In this document: positions 57,479-64,000 of the stretch, one piece after another | How the letters are laid out: every line of letters starts with the position of its first letter | How positions within the stretch are numbered: position 1 is the stretch's first letter | Assembly: GCF_022479115.1 (NCBI RefSeq) | Contig: NZ_CP092497.1 | Coordinates: 6,076,001 to 6,140,000 of the forward strand | Source: Amycolatopsis sp. EV170708-02-1 | GTDB lineage: Bacteria > Actinomycetota > Actinomycetes > Mycobacteriales > Pseudonocardiaceae | DNA length: 64,000 nt | Direction of reading: 5' to 3' | Notes under the pieces: generated by a model | Told to the model about the DNA's origin: nothing | The model's input: only the letters and a program-made list of their open reading frames with translations | Databases searched by the model: none | Translations under genes and position numbers: made by a program

Positions 57479-58513
57479 TTACCTGCCCTTCGCCGGTGAA
57501 TCCGCGCCTGCGTCGATGTCGATGTGCTGCTCGAAGTGCTTCCCGCCGTAGTTCATGTCGATGTCGATATCGATGTCCTGACCACCGGGCGCCTGCACGG
57601 TGGACTTGCCGGTGCTCAGGTCGGTGGTGATGGTGACGGTGTTCCCGTTGCCCGCGCCCGGATATGTGCCTCCGGCGCCCGCGCCACCACCCGAGGGTCT
57701 GTCCACCGGGATCCAGGCGTCGGCGCCGCCGGGCCAGTTGCCCTGGGATCCGTTGCCGCCCAGCGCGGGCGGCCGGTACTGGGTGAAGGGCGGTGTCTCG
57801 CCCGGCGTCGAACCACCGCCCGCGCCGCCACCGGAACCGCCGATCGCGGCCTGTCCCGAACCGCTCGCGACCGAACCCGGCGCCTGCGGATTGGTGACCG
57901 GGGTGCCGGAGACCGCCGAGTTGCCCGCCGCGCCGTTGTCCCCGGCGTCGTTGTGGCCGAACAGTTTCTGGACCTCGCCGATGATGGTGGCGATCTGGGT
58001 GATCTGGTTGGCGAGGTCGACCACGCCGAGCGCCTTCAGCAGCGCGCCGATCGCGGTGATGAACGCGCGCAGCGAAGCACTGGTGGCGGTGGAAAGCGCG
58101 ACCGCGGCGCCGTAGGTCCACGGATTCGACATCAGGCCCGCGACCGTCGGGTTCACCGCCGAGACCACCGCTTTGTAGGCGGTCTGCGCGGTCTTGATCA
58201 GCGTCCCGGCGATGCCGAGCAGTTCGGCGCCCTTCTGCACGACCTGGATGATCTTGGTCAGCGAGTTCAGGGAGTCGGTGATCTTCTTCAGCGCGGAGTC
58301 CGACGCGCCGCCGGACCAGATCTTGCCCAGCTGCTCGGCGGCCTTCGTCACCTCGTTGTACATGGTGAGGAACTCGTTGGCCTTCTTGAGCACCTCGAGC
58401 ACGTGCTTCGCGATCTGCTCCGGCTGGCCGGTGAGGATCTGCGGCAGGATGGTGATCGGCCCGCCCGAGGACGCCGTGGCGTCCATCGCGCTGGAATTGG
58501 GGTAAGTCAGCAT
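57479..58513 (-). CDS. WXG-like helical protein with acidic C-terminus, ESX-associated
   Basis: 344 residues. Residues about 25-110 form a helical hairpin with the W-X-G-like turn GKIWSGGASDSALKKI; further hydrophobic helices follow (residues about 125-190), then a Gly/Pro/Ser-rich linker and an acidic end with alternating Asp-Ile (QDIDIDIDMNYGG, QHIDIDAGAD). The design suggests a secreted structural or adhesive protein. It lies 3 bp before the WXG100 gene and 21 bp after the EspC-like gene. No homologue recognised. Confidence 0.65.
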   Translation of the reverse strand: MLTYPNSSAMDATASSGGPITILPQILTGQPEQIAKHVLEVLKKANEFLTMYNEVTKAAEQLGKIWSGGASDSALKKITDSLNSLTKIIQVVQKGAELLGIAGTLIKTAQTAYKAVVSAVNPTVAGLMSNPWTYGAAVALSTATSASLRAFITAIGALLKALGVVDLANQITQIATIIGEVQKLFGHNDAGDNGAAGNSAVSGTPVTNPQAPGSVASGSGQAAIGGSGGGAGGGSTPGETPPFTQYRPPALGGNGSQGNWPGGADAWIPVDRPSGGGAGAGGTYPGAGNGNTVTITTDLSTGKSTVQAPGGQDIDIDIDMNYGGKHFEQHIDIDAGADSPAKGR

Positions 58514-58534
58514 GGTCGCTCCTCAGGCCGGAAG

Positions 58535-59314
58535 TCAGACGGAAGCCGGGCGGTAGACGCTGACCTTCGCCAGGCCGTTGATGTCCGCTTCGACGATTCC
58601 GTGGTTGTAGAGCAGCCCGCCTTCTCCGGCGATGGCGATGATCGGCTTGCTGTCGGAGAACAGGAGCGGTTCGACCACGACGACGTCGCCGCTGTGCACA
58701 CCGCCCGGCACGTCGCCGAAGTTGCGCGCCGTACCGGCGTAGACCTCGATGACCCCGACCCGCGCCTGGTTGTCGGCGTCACCGGCCAGCCAGTCGTTGA
58801 AATCCGAGACGCCGTGGAACCGGGTGTCGGTGATCGGGTGGTCGCCGAGCTGCCCCAGGCGAGCGTCCTGCAAGTAGCGAAGCACGTTGCCGACCGAGGA
58901 TGGCTCGCCGTCACCGCCGGCGCTGTCGTTGATGGCCAGCGTCGCCAGCTCGGAGGCGTGCGAGTTCCCCCAGATCGACGAAGACGGCGATCCGGCACCG
59001 CCGCCGGGGCGGCCGCCGTATCCGCCCGCGACCGCCTCGTCGGCGGCCTGGTAGGCGTCGGCGCTGCTCTTGATGAAGCCGTTGATCTGCTGCAGCAGCT
59101 GAAGCAGGGTGCGGACCGCGACCACCTGCTGGCTCTGCATCGCCGTGTTCGCCGCCGCCACCGCGCTGCCGAAGGTGGCGAACGACATCGGCTGCAGGAC
59201 GGTGCGTTCGAGGTCGGCCACGACGTTGATGCCCTGCATGATGATGCCGCCCAGGTTCCCGACCGCCGAGCGCATGGCCTCGGGCTCCGCCCGGTACTCG
59301 CCCGTGCCGACCAT
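58535..59314 (-). CDS. EspC-like N-terminal domain protein, ESX-associated
   Basis: 259 residues from ATG 59314, with GAAGGAG 6 nt upstream. The N-terminal 100 residues (YRAEPEAMRSAVGNLGGIIM to DAYQAADEAVAGGYG) look like the ESX-1 EspC/EspA-type helical domain. The rest is a soluble domain with VGVIEVYAGTARNFGDVPGG. It is first in the run of minus-strand ESX genes and is divergent from eccC. Confidence 0.7.
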   Translation of the reverse strand: MVGTGEYRAEPEAMRSAVGNLGGIIMQGINVVADLERTVLQPMSFATFGSAVAAANTAMQSQQVVAVRTLLQLLQQINGFIKSSADAYQAADEAVAGGYGGRPGGGAGSPSSSIWGNSHASELATLAINDSAGGDGEPSSVGNVLRYLQDARLGQLGDHPITDTRFHGVSDFNDWLAGDADNQARVGVIEVYAGTARNFGDVPGGVHSGDVVVVEPLLFSDSKPIIAIAGEGGLLYNHGIVEADINGLAKVSVYRPASV

Positions 59315-59466
59315 GGCTCTCCTTCTCTCGTTCCCCCACGTCTGCGTGACCAGCAGCGTAAGTTCGCCACCAGACGTGAGCGGACGGCAAAAGTACCCAC
59401 CGCAAGGGCGGCACGAGTGGCCAGAATGATCGGCAGGATTACCCACAAGCGGCCAGAAAGACCCTG

Positions 59467-62400
59467 ATGAGCGCCACTCGCGACCGCCTGCCGGCCCTGG
59501 GCGAGCAGCCCGGTGAGATCGTCCTGCAGTCCCCGCCGATGCTGCCGAAGGGCTCCTCCGGCGGAGCCATGCAGCTACTGATGTTCATGCCGATGATGCT
59601 GGGCATGGGCGCCATGTCGTTCGTCTACATCGGACGCGACGGCGGGGTGATGACCTACATCTTCGGCGCGTTGTTCCTCACCGCGATGGTGGGCATGGTG
59701 GTGATGTCGCTCGGCCGCGGCGGCGCGCAGAAGAAGGCGCAGATCAACGAGGAACGCCGGGACTACCAGCGGTATCTGACCGGTTTGCGCGGCCAGGTCC
59801 GCGAGATCGCGGACAACCAGCGCGCGGCGATGGCGGCGTTGCAGCCCGACCCGGCGGATCTGTGGGCGTACGTCGAGACGGGGAAGCTGTGGGACCGCCG
59901 CCGGTCGGATTCGCAGTTCGCGCAGGTGCGCGTCGGGACGGGGCCGCAGCGGCTGGCGACCCCGTTGAAGGCGCCGCAGACCGTACCGCTGGAAGACCTC
60001 GACCCGGTGTGCTCGACGAACCTCAAGCACTTCATCCGGACCTACTCGACGGTGGACGGGCTCCCGGTCGCGATCTCGCTGCGGTCGTTCGCGCAGGTCA
60101 GCCTGTCCGGCCGCCGCCCGGACACCCTCGGGACGGCGCGAGCGCTGCTGACCCAGCTCGCGACCTTCCACTCGCCCGGCGACCTGCGGATCGCGTTGTG
60201 CGTGAAGAACGACAGGCTGCACGACTGGGAATGGGCGAAGTGGCTGCCGCACGTCGCCTCGACCGCCGCCGACGCCGCCGGCCCGCGACGGCTCGTCGAC
60301 GCCGACTCGGGGAAGCTCGCCGACCTCCTCGGCCCCGACCTCGGCGACCGGCCCGCGTTCACCCGGCGGCCGGACGCCCGCCTCGATCTGCCGCACGTCG
60401 TCGTGATCGTGGACGGCGGGCACGTCCACGGCGACACGCGGCTCGTCGCCGAAGAGGGCAGGCTCGGCGTCACCGTGGTGGAGATCGGCACCGAGCAGCC
60501 GCGTTCGGTCTCGTCGGAACGGCTGCTGAGCCTGCACATGAGCCCCGACCAGCTCGGGATGGTCGTCGGCGACGGGACGGAGCAGCGGCTCGGTTTCCTC
60601 GGCAAGCCGGACACCCTGGACCGCGGCGCCGCCGAGGCGCTTTCCCGGATGCTGACGCCGCTGTTCCAGGGGGCGGCCGTGGTCAGCGAGGCGCCGATGT
60701 CGGCGACGTTCGGGCTGGCGGGGCTGCTCGGCATCGGCGATCCGCGCGACACCGACACTGCGGTCACCTGGGCTCCGCGTTCGGCGCGGGACCGGCTGCG
60801 GATCCCGCTGGGCATCAACCCCGAAGGCAGGCCCGTCGACCTCGACCTCAAGGAATCCGCGGAAGGCGGGATGGGCCCGCACGGTCTCGTCATCGGCGCG
60901 ACCGGGTCCGGCAAGAGCGAGCTGCTGCGGACGCTGGTCACCGCGCTCGCCGTCACGCATTCTTCGGAGAAGCTCAACCTCGCGCTGATCGACTTCAAGG
61001 GCGGCGCGACGTTCGCGGGGATGACCGGGCTGCCGCACACCTGCGCCGTCATCACCAACCTGTCCGACGATCTCGCGCTGGTCGACCGCATGGCGGACGC
61101 GCTGAACGGCGAACTGTTGCGGCGTCAGGAGCTCCTGCACGCGGCCGGGAACTACGCCTCGGTGCGGGACTACGAAAAGGCCAGGGAATCGGGTGCCAAC
61201 CTGCGGCCGTTGCCGTCGCTGCTGGTGATCATCGACGAATTCAGCGAGCTGCTGTCGTCGCGGCCGGAGTTCATCGACCTGTTCGTCGCGATCGGGCGGC
61301 TGGGCCGGAGCCTCGGCATCCACCTGCTGCTGGCCTCGCAGCGGCTGGAGGAAGGGCGCCTGCGCGGCCTGGACTCGCATCTTTCGTACCGGATCGGCCT
61401 TCGGACGTTCTCCGCGTCGGAGAGCCGCGCGGTGCTCGGCGTCGCGGACGCGTACCAGCTGCCGCCCGTGCCGGGTTCGGCGTATCTGAAGTCCGACAAC
61501 GACACCCTCATCCGGCTCAAGGCCGCCTACGTCTCGGGGGAACTGCCGCCGCGCAGCAAGATCGTGCGCAAGGACGGCCAGAGTCTCGGCCTGATGCCGT
61601 TCACGCTGGCGCCGGTCGAGATCCCGGTGACCGTCGAAGCCGAGGAGCCGGTCGAAAAGGGCACCGGCGAGACGATCATCGGCGCGATGATCTCGCGGAT
61701 CGAAGGCAAAGGCCCGGAGGCGCACCAGATCTGGCTTCCGCCGCTGGCCGAGCCGCCCACCCTGGACCAGCTGCTGCCGCCACTCGGCGAAGACCCCGCA
61801 CGCGGTTTGTGCCCGTTGGGCTGGGGCGGCAACGGCAAGCTGATGATCCCGGTCGCGTTGGTGGACAAGCCTTTCGAGCAGCGGCGCGACATGCTGTGGG
61901 CCGATTTCTCCGGCGCCGCCGGGCACGCACTGATCGTCGGGGCGCCGCAGAGCGGCAAGAGCACGCTGATGCGCGACATCGCCGCGATGCTCGCGCTCAC
62001 CCACACGCCGGAAGAGGTCCAGCTGTTCGTGCTGGACATGGGCGGTGGCGCGCTGGCGCCGATCGCCGGGCTGCCCCACGTGTCCGGCTACGCGACCCGG
62101 CGCGACGCCCAGCGGTGCCGCCGGGTGGTCGCGGAACTGACGACCCTGCTCGAACAACGCGAGGAGTTCTTCTCCGCCAACGGGATCGAGTCGATCACGA
62201 CGTTCCGCCAGCGGCGTTCGGAATACCAGGAGAGCACGGAAGGGCGCGAATTCGGCGACGTCTTCCTGTTCGTGGACAACTGGACCACGATCCGCCAGGA
62301 ATACGAGCAGCTGGAGGAACAGATCACCAGCCTGGCCTCGCGCGGGCTCGGCTTCGGCATCCACGTCGTCGTCTCGATCAACCAGTGGATGGGCATGCGC

Positions 62401-63408
62401 GCGCCGTTACGGGACGCGATCGGCACCAAGTTCGAACTGCGGCTCGGTGAACCGGCGGACTCGCTGATCGACCGCAAGATCGCGCAGAACGTCCCGGCGG
62501 ACCGGCCGGGACGCGGGCTGACCGCGGACAAACTGCACTTCCTCGCGGCGCTCCCGCGGATCGACTCGGACCAGCGGCCGGACACCGTCGGCGCCGGCGG
62601 TCTCGACCTGAATCGCCGGATTTCGGCGGCCTGGAAGGGTAAGCCGGCACCTTCCGTGCGGTTGCTACCGGCCGAGGTCCCGCTGGACTCGCTGGAAGCC
62701 GGGCCGCGCAAGCAGATCACGCTCGGCATCGCGGAATCGAACCTGCGGCCGGTGCATCTCGACTTCGCCACCGAACCGCATTTCCTGGCCTTCGGCGACG
62801 TGGAATCCGGGAAGAGTTCGCTCCTTCGCGCGATCGCGCACGGCATCGTGTCGAAGTACTCCCCCGAAGAAGCCGCGATCGTCGTCGCCGATTATCGGCG
62901 AGGGATGCTGGGCGCGGTGCCGGATTCTCATCTGCTCGGTTACGCGGGTTCCGAAACCGTGTTGAGCGGGCTGATCGACCAATGCCAGCAGGCGATGCGG
63001 AACCGGCTGCCCGGCGCGGACGTCACGCCGGAACAGCTGCGGAACCGGTCTTGGTGGCGGGGACCGGAGCTGTTCGTGCTCGTCGACGACTACGAGATGG
63101 TCGCGACCGTGGGCCGGAACCCGTTGCAGCCGCTGCTGGAATTCCTGCCCCAGGCACGGGACATCGGGCTCCACCTCGTCATCGCGCGTGGCAGCGGCGG
63201 CGCCGGACGGTCCCTGTTCGAGCCTGTGCTGCAACGGATCCGGGAGCTGGGTTCGCCCGGTCTCGTGATGTCGGGCTCGCGGGACGAAGGAGCTCTGCTC
63301 GGGGATGTGAAGCCGGGACCGCAGCCTGCCGGGCGAGGGGTGCTGGTGTCGCGGCGGCATGGGACGGGGCTGGTGCAGGTGGCGTGGACGAAGCCGGTGG
63401 AGGACTGA
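59467..63408 (+). CDS. eccC: Type VII secretion ATPase EccC (fused Ca-Cb)
   Basis: 1313 residues, a single chain. Two transmembrane helices near residues 36-85, then three FtsK/SpoIIIE ATPase domains: Walker A GATGSGKS (477-484) with Walker B VIIDEFSELL (about 586-595); GAPQSGKS (825-832) with FVDN (Asp-937, Asn-938); and GDVESGKS (1110-1117) with LVDD (1207-1208). ATPase 1 powers secretion, and ATPase 3 usually binds the export signal. The Asn in place of the second acidic residue in domain 2 suggests that domain is regulatory. ATG 59467 lies 152 bp from the divergent EspC-like gene. Confidence 0.96.
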   Translation: MSATRDRLPALGEQPGEIVLQSPPMLPKGSSGGAMQLLMFMPMMLGMGAMSFVYIGRDGGVMTYIFGALFLTAMVGMVVMSLGRGGAQKKAQINEERRDYQRYLTGLRGQVREIADNQRAAMAALQPDPADLWAYVETGKLWDRRRSDSQFAQVRVGTGPQRLATPLKAPQTVPLEDLDPVCSTNLKHFIRTYSTVDGLPVAISLRSFAQVSLSGRRPDTLGTARALLTQLATFHSPGDLRIALCVKNDRLHDWEWAKWLPHVASTAADAAGPRRLVDADSGKLADLLGPDLGDRPAFTRRPDARLDLPHVVVIVDGGHVHGDTRLVAEEGRLGVTVVEIGTEQPRSVSSERLLSLHMSPDQLGMVVGDGTEQRLGFLGKPDTLDRGAAEALSRMLTPLFQGAAVVSEAPMSATFGLAGLLGIGDPRDTDTAVTWAPRSARDRLRIPLGINPEGRPVDLDLKESAEGGMGPHGLVIGATGSGKSELLRTLVTALAVTHSSEKLNLALIDFKGGATFAGMTGLPHTCAVITNLSDDLALVDRMADALNGELLRRQELLHAAGNYASVRDYEKARESGANLRPLPSLLVIIDEFSELLSSRPEFIDLFVAIGRLGRSLGIHLLLASQRLEEGRLRGLDSHLSYRIGLRTFSASESRAVLGVADAYQLPPVPGSAYLKSDNDTLIRLKAAYVSGELPPRSKIVRKDGQSLGLMPFTLAPVEIPVTVEAEEPVEKGTGETIIGAMISRIEGKGPEAHQIWLPPLAEPPTLDQLLPPLGEDPARGLCPLGWGGNGKLMIPVALVDKPFEQRRDMLWADFSGAAGHALIVGAPQSGKSTLMRDIAAMLALTHTPEEVQLFVLDMGGGALAPIAGLPHVSGYATRRDAQRCRRVVAELTTLLEQREEFFSANGIESITTFRQRRSEYQESTEGREFGDVFLFVDNWTTIRQEYEQLEEQITSLASRGLGFGIHVVVSINQWMGMRAPLRDAIGTKFELRLGEPADSLIDRKIAQNVPADRPGRGLTADKLHFLAALPRIDSDQRPDTVGAGGLDLNRRISAAWKGKPAPSVRLLPAEVPLDSLEAGPRKQITLGIAESNLRPVHLDFATEPHFLAFGDVESGKSSLLRAIAHGIVSKYSPEEAAIVVADYRRGMLGAVPDSHLLGYAGSETVLSGLIDQCQQAMRNRLPGADVTPEQLRNRSWWRGPELFVLVDDYEMVATVGRNPLQPLLEFLPQARDIGLHLVIARGSGGAGRSLFEPVLQRIRELGSPGLVMSGSRDEGALLGDVKPGPQPAGRGVLVSRRHGTGLVQVAWTKPVED

Positions 63409-63656
63409 GCGCCTGTTCGCGGTGCGCCGGCGTGGGCCGGGGCGGGGTCGAGCATCGTCTGGAGCTGCCTGCCGCGTTCGCCTTCGTTGGGCAGGGCGAT
63501 GATCAGGCGCGACATCGAGTTTCGCGCGAGTCGGCGCAGGCAAGTGCGGCCGCGCCGGCTTGAGCGGAATGCTCGGCCCGAACATTCCGTGCTGGCCGAA
63601 AGCCTCTGCTCCCTTCTTTGTGGTTTCTTTCGCGCTCGTCGCCGATTCAGTGGTGG
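63409..63656. other. Intergenic gap after eccC
   Basis: No convincing gene. One inverted repeat, CGGAATG (63565-63571) with CATTCCG (63583-63589), could be a terminator or operator. A minus-strand frame here has no family-like content. Confidence 0.4.
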
Positions 63657-63679
63657 TCGAACGCGTGTTCGAGTATGAT
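63657..63679 (+). promoter_or_regulatory. LexA (SOS) box and -10 of the DUF222 gene
   Basis: TCGAAC-GCGT-GTTCGA (63657-63672) is a perfect match to the actinobacterial LexA box TCGAAC-N4-GTTCGA. TATGAT (63674-63679) directly follows and is 7 nt before ATG 63687. LexA bound here would exclude RNA polymerase, making the gene DNA-damage inducible. Confidence 0.85.
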
Positions 63680-63686
63680 CTTGGTC

Positions 63687-64000
63687 ATGACCCAGTCTCT
63701 TGCTTTCAATCCGAAAGCCGCTCAGTTTCTCGATGCCGCGTATGACGAGGAGGTGGTGCTTCGTCGCGCGCAGGGCCGGCAGGTGCATGCGATAGCCGGG
63801 TTCGCCGCGGTGGGTGGTTCGCGAAGATCGGTGACCGAGGAGGTCGCTCTGGCCTTCTCGGTCTCCCGTAACCAGGCGTATCTGCTGGTCGAAACCTCGT
63901 GTGCCTTGGTGGCCCGGTTGCCGAACACGTTGGCCGCGCTGGAGAAGGGTGACATCGACCTGTACAAGGCGTCGAAGGTCAGCCAGCTGACGCGTGAGGT
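63687..64000 (+). CDS. DUF222 (13E12-repeat family) protein, N-terminal part
   Basis: 104 codons before the window edge. The sequence VTEEVALAFSVSRNQAYLLV, LPNTLAALEKGDIDLYKASK and VSQLTREV is the N-terminus of the DUF222/13E12 family, which usually ends in an HNH nuclease domain beyond the edge. Mycobacterial 13E12 genes are known members of the LexA regulon, which fits the SOS box here. No flanking repeats or insertion ends can be seen from this side. Confidence 0.88.
   Translation, partial: MTQSLAFNPKAAQFLDAAYDEEVVLRRAQGRQVHAIAGFAAVGGSRRSVTEEVALAFSVSRNQAYLLVETSCALVARLPNTLAALEKGDIDLYKASKVSQLTRE

Noticed and set aside
59575..62364. Long minus-strand open frame opposite eccC
   Set aside because: Low-complexity Arg/Gln/Val sequence with no motifs. 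The + strand is a clear EccC.
63090..63788. Minus-strand frame over the end of eccC and the following gap
   Set aside because: The part outside eccC has no recognisable family, no clear start signal and would overlap the SOS box and the DUF222 gene.

Overview
The window is chromosomal DNA from a high-GC actinomycete. Codon third positions are almost all G or C, GTG and TTG starts are common, ATGA and GTGA start/stop overlaps are frequent, and many genes start 6-7 nt after a TAnnnT box (leaderless transcripts). The his/trp/lgt/gltBD order, PriA in place of HisA plus TrpF, an ESX (type VII) locus and a 13E12-type DUF222 gene point to Pseudonocardiaceae, probably Amycolatopsis or a close relative. 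The genus is inferred, not proved.

Layout. 1-1.3 kb: edge of a secreted hydrolase gene, a MerR regulator and its divergent target methyltransferase. 1.35-7.4 kb: gltBD (glutamate synthase). 7.7-9.6 kb: an SDR/DapB-like reductase pair behind a KstR-like operator. 9.7-20 kb: lgt, then a FluG-like module (M20 hydrolase, amidohydrolase, divergent glutamine synthetase homologue), then trpA-trpB-trpC-membrane gene-trpE. 19.9-24.6 kb: two related TetR genes around hypothetical membrane genes and hisI-membrane gene-hisF. 24.6-31.3 kb: accessory genes on the + strand (beta-propeller phytase, ECF sigma factor and partner, quinone oxidoreductase, ABC transporter, F420/FMN enzyme). 31.4-32.8 kb: priA-hisH. 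32.9-44.4 kb: acyl-CoA dehydrogenase, split transketolase divergent from soxR, kptA, a TetR/MMPL pair, and an ArsR-SRPBCC-RibD-like operon. 44.4-47.4 kb: hisD-hisC-hisB. 47.5-49.7 kb: nitrilase, Lrp and SMP-30 genes. 49.7-63.4 kb: an ESX locus with eccB, eccC, eccD, eccE, three secreted-substrate-like proteins and two orphan NarL-type response regulators. 63.7 kb to the end: a DUF222 gene behind a perfect LexA box.

The minus-strand backbone hisDCB ... hisH-priA ... hisF-hisI ... trpE-C-B-A ... lgt ... gltBD keeps the gene order known from mycobacteria, but accessory blocks split it into islands. No trpF is seen. PriA would serve both histidine and tryptophan synthesis and so tie the two gene sets together.

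Three patterns run through the window. First, every convergent gene junction that has a gap carries a long inverted repeat, usually overlapping a stop codon. Several belong to repeated families: one family differs only by compensatory base-pair changes, and another is a 78-bp composite element present twice. Second, four genes are broken by one-base frameshifts, each repaired by adding a single C to a C-run on the + strand, which suggests sequence error rather than decay. Third, promoters can be read closely: two MerR-family operators with soxS-like geometry, three tandem operators spaced exactly 23 bp apart, an ArsR operator over its own start codon, and an SOS box.
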